64,000 nucleotides of DNA from Nitrospira sp. KM1 (lineage in GTDB: Bacteria > Nitrospirota > Nitrospiria > Nitrospirales > Nitrospiraceae): assembly GCF_011405515.1 (NCBI RefSeq), contig NZ_AP022671.1, forward strand, positions 3,844,001 to 3,908,000, given 5' to 3'. Position 1 is the stretch's first letter, and each line of letters opens with the position of its first letter. The notes under the pieces are model-generated. The model worked only from the letters and a program-made list of their open reading frames with translations, searched no databases and was not told the origin of the DNA. Below are positions 17,332-26,924 of the stretch, in pieces. Both the position numbers and the translations under genes were made by a program.

Positions 17332-17831
17332 GGGACGAGACGATAGGGCGTAGCTGATGCGAAGTCAAGAACTGACCCCATTGTGCCTTCTGACCCCCAT
17401 TGTGCCTTCAAGAACTGACCCCATTGCGCATTGTGCCTTTCGGCATTGAAACCTGTCTCAGCCTGGACTAGGATCAACAGGGCTTCCAAGCGGCCGGAGG
17501 GTCTCGAATCCCGGAGCCTGTGTCCACAATAAGGATCACGAGACCATGATCAAAACATCCGTCGCTGTTGAACGCACGGTGGCTTGCTTCGATAGAAACC
17601 GTCGTCATACCTTGCATCCTCAATCCAGCGCTGTGCTTGACGATTTCGCCTCACGCTGAAGCGTGGGGGGCGGTGGGGTCCTGTCTTTGAGCGGGTAGCT
17701 TGTTCATGCTCTAGAGCGTTGTTGCGCGATCGAGCGAGAGCTGAAGCACGTGGCGTCACAACGGCTGCTTATACGCGGCAGTCTGACGCCATCGCGGTTG
17801 TGCTGAGACTTCAAGGGCCGAGAGGTCGTTC
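17332..17831. other. Intergenic region between the RAYT and the efflux genes
   Basis: 500 bp. It starts with the right end of the RAYT unit: GTCAAGAACTGACCCCA at 17364-17380 and a second TCAAGAACTGACCCC at 17409, with TTGTGCCTT repeated three times between 17381 and 17440. A perfect small palindrome CACGCT-GA-AGCGTG lies near 17652-17665. A 37-codon open frame from ATG 17546 has AAGGA upstream but no recognisable product. No promoter for the efflux genes is obvious. Confidence 0.5.
17364..17426. repeat. Right terminal repeats of the RAYT element
   Basis: Two copies of AAGAACTGACCCCATTG-type sequence, inverted relative to the left copies at 16250 and 16383, separated by repeated TTGTGCCTTC. 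They define the outer edges of the element. Confidence 0.75.
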
Positions 17832-18899
17832 ATGTCACGTCGATGGATCGGACTGGCGGTTCTCCTCCTGGTGCTCGTCGGCCTGGCCACGATGCTCATG
17901 TCTCTGCGAAGCGGGCGCGCGACCGGCGAGCCCCGCGTAACTGGACCGGAGGAGCAGAGGACGCTCGTCGAGACGGCGTGGGTGCAGGTCGCCCCGATCG
18001 CCGAAACCGTCACGGCGGTCGGCAGTCTCGACGCCAATGAATCCATCCTGATTCGTCCGGAGGTCGCCGGCCTGATCACCCGCATCCACTTCCAGGAAGG
18101 ACAGTCGGTCGAAACGGGCACCCTGTTGCTCGAGCTGGACGATTCCGAATTCCAGGCTCAAGCGGCCCAAGCGGCCGCGCAGGAACGGATCGCGCGGTTG
18201 ACGTATGAGCGGCTCAAGCGGCTCGGCATCAATCAGACCACGATTGTTCCGGCTCAACAACTCGACGAAGCCTGGAGCCTGTTGCAGGCCGCCGAAGCCA
18301 ATCGCCTGCTGTATCAGATGCGGCTCAAGAAAACGAAGATTCGCGCGCCCTTTGCCGGGACGGTCGGCTTGCGCCGCGTGTCTCCGGGCGACTATGTCCA
18401 GCCGGGACAGGACGTAGTCAATCTGGAGGACCTCCGGACGCTCAAGATCGATTTCAAGGTTCCCGAGACATACCTCAGCCGCCTGGCGCTCGGGCAACAC
18501 GTGACGCTCTCGACCGATGCCTATCCGGACCGGACGTTCAGCGGCGAGGTGTATGCCGTTGATCCACGGGTCGAGGCCACTAATCGGGCCGTCCATGTCC
18601 GCGCACGCATGCAGAACGAAGACGGGCGACTCCGTCCTGGCCTCTTTGCCACAGCGGCGCTCCTGCTGGCGAGCCGGAATGAAGCGTTGCTGGTTCCCGA
18701 GGATGTGGTCGTGTATCAACTGAACAAGACGTTCGCGTACCGCGTCGTGAATGGATCGGTTCATCTCACGGAAATCACGCTGGGCCAGCGCGCGCACGGC
18801 CGCGTGCAGGTCGTGTCAGGTCTTCAGCAGGCGGATATGGTCGTCCGGGCCGGCCACCACAAGCTCAAGGACGGGGCGCGCGTCGTCATGGCCCAATAA
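17832..18899 (+). CDS. RND efflux periplasmic adaptor (membrane fusion protein)
   Basis: 355 residues that would link an inner-membrane RND pump to an outer-membrane channel. N-terminal membrane anchor about 5-24; barrel-sandwich halves around EVAGLITRIHFQEGQSVETG and IRAPFAGTVGLRRVSPGDYV; alpha hairpin about 105-165 rich in Ala/Gln/Leu; beta-barrel and membrane-proximal domain to the end (VRAGHHKLKDGARVVMAQ). GAGAGG lies 8 bases before ATG. The pump gene follows after 33 bp, so the two form an operon. No outer-membrane channel gene follows. GC content and codon use look higher than in the adjoining triads, which fits independent origin. Confidence 0.92.
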   Translation: MSRRWIGLAVLLLVLVGLATMLMSLRSGRATGEPRVTGPEEQRTLVETAWVQVAPIAETVTAVGSLDANESILIRPEVAGLITRIHFQEGQSVETGTLLLELDDSEFQAQAAQAAAQERIARLTYERLKRLGINQTTIVPAQQLDEAWSLLQAAEANRLLYQMRLKKTKIRAPFAGTVGLRRVSPGDYVQPGQDVVNLEDLRTLKIDFKVPETYLSRLALGQHVTLSTDAYPDRTFSGEVYAVDPRVEATNRAVHVRARMQNEDGRLRPGLFATAALLLASRNEALLVPEDVVVYQLNKTFAYRVVNGSVHLTEITLGQRAHGRVQVVSGLQQADMVVRAGHHKLKDGARVVMAQ

Positions 18900-18932
18900 G
18901 ACTCGCCGCCGATCCATACACACACCTCGCCC

Positions 18933-21545
18933 ATGACCTTGTCTGACATCTGCATCCGCCGTCCGGTTCTCGCCACCGTGATGACCCTGCTGCTGTGTCT
19001 GTTCGGAGGGCTGGCGTTCACGGCGCTGCCCGTCCGCGAGTATCCCGCCGTCGACGCGCCGATCGTGGCCGTCGGCACGACCTATCCCGGAGCCGATGCC
19101 CGCATCGTCGAAACCGAAGTCACCACTGTGCTGGAAGATGTGCTCAGCGGGATCGAAGGGCTTCGCACCATCCGATCCAGCAGCCGTGAGGAGGTCTCGT
19201 GGATCACGTTGGAGTTTTATCTGTCGCGGGATCTGGACGCGGCCGCCAACGATGTGCGGGACCGCGTCGCGCGCGTGAGCCGCCTGCTTCCCAAGGATAT
19301 CCAAGCTCCTCTGGTATGGAAATCGGACGCTGATGCGGAGAACATCCTGTTTCTGGCCTTGCTGAGCGACCGTCACAGCGAACTGGAGATTACCGACTTT
19401 GCCGAGCGCCACATCAAGGATCGGCTGGGAGCTCTGCCCGGTGTGGCGAACATCACCTTGGACGGGGAACGCCGGTATGCCATGCGCCTCTCGCTGGATC
19501 CCGACCGCCTCGCCGCGCGGCGCCTCACGGTGCACGATGTCGAAGAAGCCTTGATGGAGCAGAACGTCGTGATTCCGTCCGGGCGCATTGAAAGCGAGCG
19601 CCGCGAGTTCAGCGTCCGGACCGAGGGCGCGCTCCGGACGGCCGAGCAGTTCGATCGGCTGATCATCGCCTATCGCGACGGCTACCCCGTGCGCCTCCGT
19701 GAAATCGGACAAGCCGAGGTGGCCGCGGAAGACGACCGAAAAATCATCCGGGTCAACGGCCGGCGGGCCGTCGGGATCGGCGTGATCAAGAACTCGCAAG
19801 GCAATACGCTGGAGGTCGCCGAGGCGGTGAAGCGCGAAGTGGCCCTGTTGCGCACGACGCTGCCGGACGGCATGGCGCTGATGGTGCCGTTCGACAGCTC
19901 GATCGCCATCGATCGGTCCATCCGTGAAGTCTTCCGCGCGATGGGGTTGTCGCTATTGCTTGTCGTCGCGGTGATTTTTCTTTTTCTGCGGAGCGGGTTC
20001 GCGACCCTCATTCCGGCGGTGGTAATTCCCGCCTCGATTCTCGGCACGTTCGCAATCATGCAGAGCATGGGCTTTTCGATCAACGTGCTCACGCTGTTGG
20101 GGTTCGTGCTCACGATCGGGCTCGTGGTGGACGACGCGATCATCATGATGGAAAACATTCATCGGCGGATCGAGGACGGCGAGCGGCCGTTCGAAGCCGC
20201 CCGCGCCGGCAGCCGCGAGATCGGCTTCGCCGTCGTGGCCACGACGCTGGCGCTGGTCGCCGTCTTCCTGCCCATCGTCTTTCTGCCGGGCATGACGGGC
20301 CGGCTGTTCGCTGAGCTGGGTGTCGCGGTTGCCGGGTCCGTCCTGCTCTCCGGCTTTATCGCCTTGACGCTGACGCCGATGATGTGCGCGCGGCTGCTCC
20401 GCCCGCCGGCCGATTCGCGGATGAACCGGGCTGCGTCCTCGCCGGTGTTCGACGCCGTCTGCAACGGCTACCGGCGCCTGCTGCACGCCTCGTTTCACCT
20501 TCGGGGCGCTGCGATCGGAATGGGCGTTTTGGCGCTCGGGCTCGGTCTGGCGTTGATCGTCACGCTGCCGTCCGAGTTGGCCCCGTTGGAAGATACGGGA
20601 TGGTTTACCGTGCATCTCATCGCCCCGGAAGGCGCCACCCTGCGCTATACCGACGAATACACCCGCCGGTTCGAAGCGCTGTATCAACGCATTCCCGAGC
20701 TGGCATCCTCCTATACGGCAGTAGCGCGCGGGGGCAGACCCACACAGGTGAGCCGTGCCGCGAGCTGGGCGGCGCTGAAGGACTGGGATGCGCGCGAACG
20801 GACGCAAGCAGAGATTCTCGAAGACCTTCAGCCGTCGCTCCCCGGCATTACAGGCATGACGGTCTTTGCCGTCAGCCCGCAGCCGTTCAATCAGGGATCC
20901 AACCGGCTGCCTGCCCAACTCGTCATCGGCGGCGCCTCGTATGAGGAATTGAGTCTCGTTGTGTTGCGGATCAAGGAGGAGGTGGAGACCTCGGCCATCC
21001 TCGCGATGTTCGACTCAGATCTGGAGTTGAACAAGCCGGAGCTGGTCGTCTCGGTGAACCGCGATAAGGCCGCGGATCTCGGCGTCTCGATCGGAACCGT
21101 CGCTCGAACGTTGGAAACGCTGCTCGGCGGGCGGAAGGTGACCACCTTCGTTCGGGACGGCAAAGAGTATCCGGTCATCGTGAAGATCAGGGACGAGCGT
21201 CGTATCCGTCCGGCAGACATCGACAACGTCCACGTGGCGGCCAAAGCCGGCGACTTCATTCCCTTGGCCAGCCTCGTGGCGCTCAAGGAATCGGTCTCGC
21301 CCAGACAGTTGAATCACTATAACAAGCTGCGCGCCGTGACGGTCAGCGCCGGTCTCGCGCCGGGGCATACGCTGGGGGAGGCCGTGGATGAATTGGAACG
21401 GATCACGCGGAAATATAGTCCGCAGGGAGCCACGATCGCGTACACGGGTTCGACACAGGAATATAAAGAATCCAGCCGCCGGCTCGAGGTCACGTTCGTT
21501 CTGGGCCCTCGTGGTCATCTATCTTGTCATGGCCGCCCAATTTGA
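18933..21545 (+). CDS. RND efflux pump (AcrB/MdtB type), N-terminal 84 percent, frameshifted
   Basis: Proton-driven drug/metabolite exporter. MTLSDICIRRPVLATVMTLL is the usual RND start; the TM4 proton relay GLVVDDAIIMMENIH with paired Asp is intact; porter and funnel domains are present up to TQEYKESSRRLEVTFVL. There the frame leaves the family at the GGG at 21503-21505 and ends in an unrelated GPRGHLSCHGRPI. Deleting one G restores FVLALVVIYLVMAAQFESF and yields exactly 1036 residues, the family length. So either a real one-base insertion or a base-call error. If real, the protein lacks TM9-TM12 and should not pump. Confidence 0.85.
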   Translation: MTLSDICIRRPVLATVMTLLLCLFGGLAFTALPVREYPAVDAPIVAVGTTYPGADARIVETEVTTVLEDVLSGIEGLRTIRSSSREEVSWITLEFYLSRDLDAAANDVRDRVARVSRLLPKDIQAPLVWKSDADAENILFLALLSDRHSELEITDFAERHIKDRLGALPGVANITLDGERRYAMRLSLDPDRLAARRLTVHDVEEALMEQNVVIPSGRIESERREFSVRTEGALRTAEQFDRLIIAYRDGYPVRLREIGQAEVAAEDDRKIIRVNGRRAVGIGVIKNSQGNTLEVAEAVKREVALLRTTLPDGMALMVPFDSSIAIDRSIREVFRAMGLSLLLVVAVIFLFLRSGFATLIPAVVIPASILGTFAIMQSMGFSINVLTLLGFVLTIGLVVDDAIIMMENIHRRIEDGERPFEAARAGSREIGFAVVATTLALVAVFLPIVFLPGMTGRLFAELGVAVAGSVLLSGFIALTLTPMMCARLLRPPADSRMNRAASSPVFDAVCNGYRRLLHASFHLRGAAIGMGVLALGLGLALIVTLPSELAPLEDTGWFTVHLIAPEGATLRYTDEYTRRFEALYQRIPELASSYTAVARGGRPTQVSRAASWAALKDWDARERTQAEILEDLQPSLPGITGMTVFAVSPQPFNQGSNRLPAQLVIGGASYEELSLVVLRIKEEVETSAILAMFDSDLELNKPELVVSVNRDKAADLGVSIGTVARTLETLLGGRKVTTFVRDGKEYPVIVKIRDERRIRPADIDNVHVAAKAGDFIPLASLVALKESVSPRQLNHYNKLRAVTVSAGLAPGHTLGEAVDELERITRKYSPQGATIAYTGSTQEYKESSRRLEVTFVLGPRGHLSCHGRPI

Positions 21546-22044
21546 AAGCTTCGTGCATCCCTTCGTCATCCTGCTGTCTGTTCCACCGGCCGTGGTGGGA
21601 GCCGTCCTCGCCCTGAAGCTGAGCGGCGGGACTTTGAACATTTATAGTGAAATCGGTCTGGTGATGCTGATCGGCCTGGTGAGCAAGAATGCCATTCTCA
21701 TCGTCGAGTTTGCCAACCAACTGCGCGCCCGCGGGGCGGCGCTGGAACGCGCCGTGCTGGAGGCTGCGACGCTGCGGTTGCGCCCCATCCTGATGACGAC
21801 GGCCGCGACGCTGCTCGGGGCTCTGCCGTTGGCATTGGCGACGGGGGCCGGGGCCGCAGGACGCCGCCAAATCGGCCTGGTCATCGTCGGCGGGCTGGTG
21901 GTCTCCACCTCGCTGACGCTGTTTCTGGTGCCGGCGGTATATCGGTTACTCGCCCGCAGATCGCATCATCCGGAGCCGGCTGCATATGAGCCATCGTCTC
22001 CACCGGTCTGCGAGCCGGAGTCGTCTGTCGCCGAACTCCGGTGA
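21529..22044 (+). pseudogene. RND efflux pump, C-terminal part after the frameshift
   Basis: Continuation of the pump from about 21503 in the +1-shifted frame; 21529 is the first in-frame ATG after the shift (MAAQFESFVHPFVILLSVPP). It carries TM9-TM12, including GLVSKNAILIVEFANQLR with the conserved Lys of the relay, and PILMTTAATLLGALPLALAT. The tail after LVPAVYRLLARR is Pro/Ser/Glu-rich. It is unlikely to be translated well alone, having no ribosome site. Confidence 0.8.
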
Positions 22045-22130
22045 TCCGGCGAACGGGAGAATAAACTGATCTACTAATGGACGGGACGGAACTGCAAAGA
22101 CCTCCTGCCCATACATCTGGCTGTCAGAAC

Positions 22131-22177
22131 CCACCTGGCGTTTGAACATGGTCTTTCCGAACCGATTGGTCTACGCT
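22131..22177 (+). promoter_or_regulatory. Shared sigma-gene promoter block (T4)
   Basis: GGCGTTTGAACATGGTCTTT with GAACAT at 22144-22149 and TACGCT at 22172-22177 (28 bp). The CCGGAA part seen in T7-T11 is missing here; GAACATGGTC is kept. Confidence 0.55.
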
Positions 22178-22208
22178 CGGCCTCCTTTGGGGAGATTCCT
22201 GGGGTGCC

Positions 22209-22724
22209 ATGACCTCGGCAGACATCGAACAGCTCTATCGTGAACATCAACCCACGTTGGTGCGCTGGCTCGCGCGTCTCGTCGGGTGTCGGGAAACAGC
22301 GGCCGACCTGGCGCAGGAAAGTTATTTGCGCATCGCCGGAATGGACGGCCTGAAGACGGTCGATCATCCCAGGGCGTTCTTGTTTCGCACGGCCCGGAAC
22401 CTTGCCTTCGACCACCTACGAAAAACGAATACGCGCAGCAAGACAGTCGAGCCGCTCGACGACGCGCTGGATGTTCCCAGTGCGCAACCGTCGGTCGAAC
22501 AAATCTTATTGGATCGCCAACAGGTCGATCTGTTCACCAAGACGCTCGAGGCACTTCCCGACCGGTGCCGGGAAGTCTTTATCCTCCATCGATTCCATCA
22601 TTGTTCGTACGACAGTATTGCCCGGCAACTCGGCATCTCAAAGAGCACAGTCGAGAAGCACATGATCCGGGCATTGCAGCATTGCCGAAAGGCCATGCTT
22701 GAATACGAGGCGTCCAGCCGATAG
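22209..22724 (+). CDS. ECF sigma factor, FecI type (T4)
   Basis: 171 residues from ATG 22209 (GGGGAG about 14 bases before, a second GGGG 5 bases before). Region 2: CRETAADLAQESYLRIAG and LFRTARNLAFDHLRKT; region 4: HHCSYDSIARQLGISKSTVE then KHMIRALQHC. A conventional VEKH recognition helix. It lies directly downstream of the efflux pair but has its own promoter block. Stop TAG at 22724 is followed 16 bases later by the fecR start. Confidence 0.93.
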   Translation: MTSADIEQLYREHQPTLVRWLARLVGCRETAADLAQESYLRIAGMDGLKTVDHPRAFLFRTARNLAFDHLRKTNTRSKTVEPLDDALDVPSAQPSVEQILLDRQQVDLFTKTLEALPDRCREVFILHRFHHCSYDSIARQLGISKSTVEKHMIRALQHCRKAMLEYEASSR

Positions 22725-22740
22725 AGGGATTACCCAAGGC

Positions 22741-23775
22741 ATGCGTCTAGGAGATATACTTCACATTTCCCATACAGGTGGCATGTCGCTGACGATGACG
22801 GACGACCGCTCTCAAGATGAAATGGATTCAATGGGTTCGCCGGCAGGCCCATCCGATGAAGCCATCGTGTGGTTCGCCAGGTTGTCTTCGGGTGAAATGA
22901 CAGACCGGGAACGGACGAAGTTTTGGGAGTGGCGAAACCACAGTGCCGACCACGAGCAGGCATTTGTGGAGATCTGCAGGCTTTGGGATAAGCCCGAATT
23001 GATGGAAGCGGCGGGAGCACTGGCAGGATTAGGCACGCAGGCGGAGAGCCGGAGTATCCCGGAGCGGCATTGGGTTCGGGCGCTCGTAGCGGCGGTCGTC
23101 CTGCTGATTGTGAGTGCCGTGGCATACCAATTCGACGTGCCGATTCGTTTCCAGGCAGACTGGCTCACGGCCGTTGGAGAGCGGCAGACGATTACGTTGG
23201 CGGATGAATCGACCGTCATCCTGAATACGAACTCTGCCATCGCATCCAACTATCGTCCGGACAGCCGCCGGGTGCAGTTACTCAAGGGCGAGGCGATGTT
23301 CAAGGTGCAGCCGGATGCGACGCGGCCATTCTTGGTTGAGCATGGCGGGTTGGTCGCTCGGGCCGTTGGTACCGCGTTTGTCGTGCGGGAGTCCGGCAAC
23401 ATCACCCACGTTTCGGTCGTGGAAGGAGTGGTGTCGGTGGAATCATCGACGGCTTCTCAGGTCACCCTGGAGGCCGGTCAGCGGGCGATCATGAATGCTG
23501 ACGGCAAGATCTCCGTGCAATCGATCGATACCGATGTGACGTTGGCCTGGCTGCAAGGTCGACTGGTATTTGAAAACACGCCGTTCGTTCAAGTGATTGA
23601 GGAAATCTCGCGATATCACGGAGGCTATATCGGCGTCTGGAATCCCTCGCTGGCCGGTCTCGCCGTCAGCGGAACCTACAATCTCTCGAACCCCACCACG
23701 ATTTTAGCGACGTTAACGAAAACTCTCCCCGTACAGATGACCCGTATAACCGACCGGTTCGTCGTCTTCCGATAA
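22741..23775 (+). CDS. FecR-type anti-sigma/sensor (T4)
   Basis: 344 residues if the ATG at 22741 is used; ATG 22783 (AGGTGG just upstream) would give 330 and ATG 22795 is also in frame. The open frame extends back into the sigma gene, which I discount. Anti-sigma domain about 37-82 (DEAIVWFARLSSGEMT, FWEWRNHS), membrane segment about 111-128, FecR domain VGERQTITLADESTVILNTN, end RITDRFVVFR. The overall sequence, especially the C-terminal SRYHGGYIGVWNPSLAGLAV, is close to T1, paralleling the similarity of the T1 and T4 receptors. Confidence 0.91.
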   Translation: MRLGDILHISHTGGMSLTMTDDRSQDEMDSMGSPAGPSDEAIVWFARLSSGEMTDRERTKFWEWRNHSADHEQAFVEICRLWDKPELMEAAGALAGLGTQAESRSIPERHWVRALVAAVVLLIVSAVAYQFDVPIRFQADWLTAVGERQTITLADESTVILNTNSAIASNYRPDSRRVQLLKGEAMFKVQPDATRPFLVEHGGLVARAVGTAFVVRESGNITHVSVVEGVVSVESSTASQVTLEAGQRAIMNADGKISVQSIDTDVTLAWLQGRLVFENTPFVQVIEEISRYHGGYIGVWNPSLAGLAVSGTYNLSNPTTILATLTKTLPVQMTRITDRFVVFR

Positions 23776-23873
23776 TCGAGACTGACTCCGGTGGTTATAG
23801 GGCCTGTCCCGTTCTTCAATGATCCGGGTCCTGACGCACCCTGTCCAGTCTCCCCTACAGATCTCCGGCACAG

Positions 23874-23917
23874 AATAATTTCTAAACACGATAGAGGTAG
23901 GGCCTCCTTCGTCCGTC
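23874..23917 (+). promoter_or_regulatory. A/T tract and CGTCCGTC block (T4 receptor)
   Basis: AATAATTT from 23874 and CGTC at 23910 and 23914 (36 or 40 bp away). It resembles the 42-bp arrangement of five other receptors but is slightly shorter. Confidence 0.35.
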
Positions 23918-23977
23918 AAGGCAGCACGCAGAACGAAAAATTCCTACGTGAGGCATGGCAGGCAAGGGAGGTGCTGG

Positions 23978-26602
23978 ATGGTGCGAAGGCCGACACAGGC
24001 AGAGCAGTCATGTAGTCTGAGCGACAGGAGACGGCAGGTGAGGGGACGGCCACAATGGACGATCGCCACTGTGACCATGGTGTGTGTGTTCATGGTGGGC
24101 GGCATGGTTGACATCGCCGCTGCGTCCTCGCCGGTACTCCTTGCTCAAGACCAGCAGTTCTCTCGAAGCAAAACGCCGATGGAATTTGATATCGCTTCAC
24201 AGCCGCTGACGTCGTCGCTCAGTAAATTTGCTGCGGTGACAGGTCTGCAAGTGAGCTATAACGCAGAACTGGCGAGCAACTTACAGTCCCCGGGCGTCGT
24301 TGGTCGTCTTACCCCGGAGGAAGCCCTGACGCAACTATTATCCGGTACGGGGTTGGGCTTCACTTTCGTGGATCAGGATACCGTGACCCTGCAACGAACA
24401 AACGGATCTCCACAGAGCGCCGTGCCGCTTGCGGCTGGGGCAGGAGCGGTGGCCGCCGCAGAAGGCGGCGCTTCCGCCGCTACGGCGAATCAGAAGCCCG
24501 TCAAGGTGCCGGAAATTCTCGTGAAAGAAGTACGAGAGCGGGATACCGATACCAAGTCGTACGTGGCTGATGAAGCCAGCACCGCCATGCGAACCGATAC
24601 GCCAATCCGTGACACGCCGCAATCAATTCAAGTAATTACGAGGAAGGTCATCGAAGAACAGCGGGCAATCAGGCTAGACGACGTGCTTCAAAATGTCAGC
24701 GGTATTTTCTCTGCCGCCCTCAGTAATGATGTCAATGATGGATTTTTTATTCGTGGCTTTGCTGTGAGCAATAATCAATTCGTGCGCAATGGCCTGATCG
24801 ATCCCTTTTCTGCATTGAATGCATCCGATCCCTATAACATCCAGCGACTGGAGGTGCTGAAAGGTCCCTCTTCGGTTCTCTATGGAATTGGTGATCCCGG
24901 TGGCGTGATCAATATCATCACGAGAAAACCACTCCCCGATGCGACTTATTCTGCCAATGTCATCCTAGGTAATTTCAACCTCTATCGCTCTGAGCTCGAC
25001 GCCACGGGCCCACTGAATGCCAGCAAGACACTACTTTATCGGATGACCGTGGTCGGCCAAAAAGCCGGTAGCTACATGGACTTCGCCAACCGAGATGTTG
25101 TAGGGATTACTCCAGCCATGACCTGGATCGCAGGGTCTCGTACCACGCTGACCATCGAAGGGGAATATTTCAAGCGCTGGACGCAGCGTGTTTCCGGCCT
25201 TCCAGCGGAGGGCACGGTGCTGCCTAATATCAATGGACCCCTCCCTCGGAATCTTTTTACTGGGATGGGCGATTTCGGGCGTAATAATCGAACGAACTAT
25301 CGAGTTGGGTATGATCTGTCTCACCAATTTAACAACAATTGGTCCATTCGAAATATGTATCGCTATTCGATCCAAGATATCAGTCAAGTCAATGGTGAGC
25401 CCGTAGCCTTGGATGCTGATCAACGGACCTTCCAGCGAATATGGTTTGGATCTGAGACGAGTATTGCTCGAGCGCATTATCACGACATGATCACGAATGT
25501 GATTGGTCATTTTAGAATTTTCGAGATGGACCATACGTTGTTGACTGGATTGGAATTGCGACAAGAGCGTAGCAATCCCTCCCAGCAGGTTCTTCGCATG
25601 GATCCCTCATTGAGTCTGGACCTCTACGCACCGAACTACGGTATTAACCCGTATAATGCGCCCATCGTGAGCAATAGTCGGTTTGATCAGGGTCAGAGCC
25701 TCGCTGGGGTCTACCTTCAAGATCAAATCGCTCTGTTCCACAATCTCAAACTCGTCGGCGGCATCCGTTTCGACTATGTACATCAGTGGGCAAAGAACGG
25801 CCCCTACCTGGATAATCCGCCTGAGCAGAATTCCGACGACACGGGGGTGAGTCCGCGTGTTGGATTGGTGTATCAACCCATCGAGCCGGTTTCGTTGTAT
25901 ACCTCATGGATGCGTGGGTTCTTGCCCAATGCTCCTGGTTTTTTTAATCCTACCGGTGCGCTTTTCAAGCCTGAGCGATCGGAACAGTATGAAGTCGGGA
26001 TGAAGACCTTCTTTCTGCAGAATCGTGTGTCCGCGACGCTGGCCTGGTATCACCTGACCCGGCAAAATCTTGTTACACCCGATCCGTTCCTCCCGGGGTT
26101 CTTAGTCCAGACCGGTGAGCAGCGCAGTCAAGGCATCGAGCTGGATGTCACAGCAACTCTTGCAACAGGCTGGAACGTCATTGGAAGTTATACATATACC
26201 GACGCAGAAGTCACTCAAGACAACGATCCGGCGCTTGTGAACAAGCGCTTGGGGCTGGTTCCGTATAACAAAGCGTCGATCTGGTCTACCTACCACTTCC
26301 AAGAGGGAGCCCTGAAAGGATTTGGTCTTGGCGGAGGGGTATTGGGCTATACAAGCCGGAATGCGTCGATCTTTGGGCCGGGGCAAGTGGAAATGCCAGG
26401 CTATGCCATCGTGAATGCCTCGCTTTACTATGATCACGATCTGCAATCTGGAAATTGGCTAGGGGCAAAGCAAGTGAATATCGCAGTGAATTTCAGGAAT
26501 TTGTTCGATCAACGTTACGTGGCAGTTGCTGAGAACAGCACAACTCGTTTTTACTTCGGCGATCCCCGCACGGTACTGGCCACAGTCGGCTTGCGGTTCT
26601 GA
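23978..26602 (+). CDS. TonB-dependent siderophore receptor with STN domain (T4)
   Basis: 874 residues from ATG 23978, chosen over 23948 because AAGGGAGG lies 6 bases upstream. The signal peptide has an unusually long basic front (about 26 residues with RRRQVRGR) before the hydrophobic core (about 27-47). STN about 67-137; Ala-rich linker (AGAGAVAAAEGGASAATA); TonB box in KVPEILVKEV. Plug and barrel are very close to T1 (GIFSAALSNDVNDGFFIRGF; KRWTQRVSGLPAEGTVLPNI). Ends VGLRF. A truncated - strand gene begins five bases after the stop, marking a recombination junction. Confidence 0.95.
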   Translation: MVRRPTQAEQSCSLSDRRRQVRGRPQWTIATVTMVCVFMVGGMVDIAAASSPVLLAQDQQFSRSKTPMEFDIASQPLTSSLSKFAAVTGLQVSYNAELASNLQSPGVVGRLTPEEALTQLLSGTGLGFTFVDQDTVTLQRTNGSPQSAVPLAAGAGAVAAAEGGASAATANQKPVKVPEILVKEVRERDTDTKSYVADEASTAMRTDTPIRDTPQSIQVITRKVIEEQRAIRLDDVLQNVSGIFSAALSNDVNDGFFIRGFAVSNNQFVRNGLIDPFSALNASDPYNIQRLEVLKGPSSVLYGIGDPGGVINIITRKPLPDATYSANVILGNFNLYRSELDATGPLNASKTLLYRMTVVGQKAGSYMDFANRDVVGITPAMTWIAGSRTTLTIEGEYFKRWTQRVSGLPAEGTVLPNINGPLPRNLFTGMGDFGRNNRTNYRVGYDLSHQFNNNWSIRNMYRYSIQDISQVNGEPVALDADQRTFQRIWFGSETSIARAHYHDMITNVIGHFRIFEMDHTLLTGLELRQERSNPSQQVLRMDPSLSLDLYAPNYGINPYNAPIVSNSRFDQGQSLAGVYLQDQIALFHNLKLVGGIRFDYVHQWAKNGPYLDNPPEQNSDDTGVSPRVGLVYQPIEPVSLYTSWMRGFLPNAPGFFNPTGALFKPERSEQYEVGMKTFFLQNRVSATLAWYHLTRQNLVTPDPFLPGFLVQTGEQRSQGIELDVTATLATGWNVIGSYTYTDAEVTQDNDPALVNKRLGLVPYNKASIWSTYHFQEGALKGFGLGGGVLGYTSRNASIFGPGQVEMPGYAIVNASLYYDHDLQSGNWLGAKQVNIAVNFRNLFDQRYVAVAENSTTRFYFGDPRTVLATVGLRF

Positions 26603-26606
26603 ACGT

Positions 26607-26834
26607 TCATAGATTTCGATGGTAAACATGCCGTGCCAGTGGAGTGAAGGCAAGCTGGGTGGTGAGCGCAAGAAGACCCGAAACACGATCAACATCAATG
26701 CCCAGCGTGACGTCGATATCTCTCGTCAGGCGCGGCTCGCCGTACAACAAGACCGCTTGGCCGCCGATAATCATGTAGGGAATTCCGGCGCGGTCGAGTG
26801 CGGTGGCCAGCCGTTCAAGCAGTTGTGTGAACAT
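26607..26834 (-). pseudogene. Nucleotidyltransferase (MNT/AbiEii-like) remnant
   Basis: 75 residues from ATG 26834 (MFTQLLERLATALDRAGIPY). The nucleotidyltransferase signature is seen: IIGGQAVLLYGEPRLTRDID, with Gly-Gly and the Asp-x-Asp metal ligands. The frame then reads ALTTQLAFTPLA and stops five bases from the end of the T4 receptor; family members are about twice as long or more. The C-terminal part is absent, so this is a fragment cut by whatever event placed T4 next to T5. Confidence 0.65.
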
Positions 26835-26924
26835 TGAGCGCTCTGGCCAGGCGTATATCTGTGTCGATACCGTCGAGCTACGGGATCTGAACGCCAACAC
26901 TGTACACGGTAAATTCTCTGCATG

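Noticed and set aside
17546-17659. Small 37-codon open frame before the efflux genes
   Set aside because: AAGGA lies upstream, but the peptide matches nothing known and sits in repeat-rich DNA; kept only as a remark.
17835-18797. Long - strand open frame (320 codons) opposite the efflux adaptor
   Set aside because: It lies wholly antisense to a strongly conserved gene and its translation has no domain-like features; GC-rich codons make such mirror frames open by chance.
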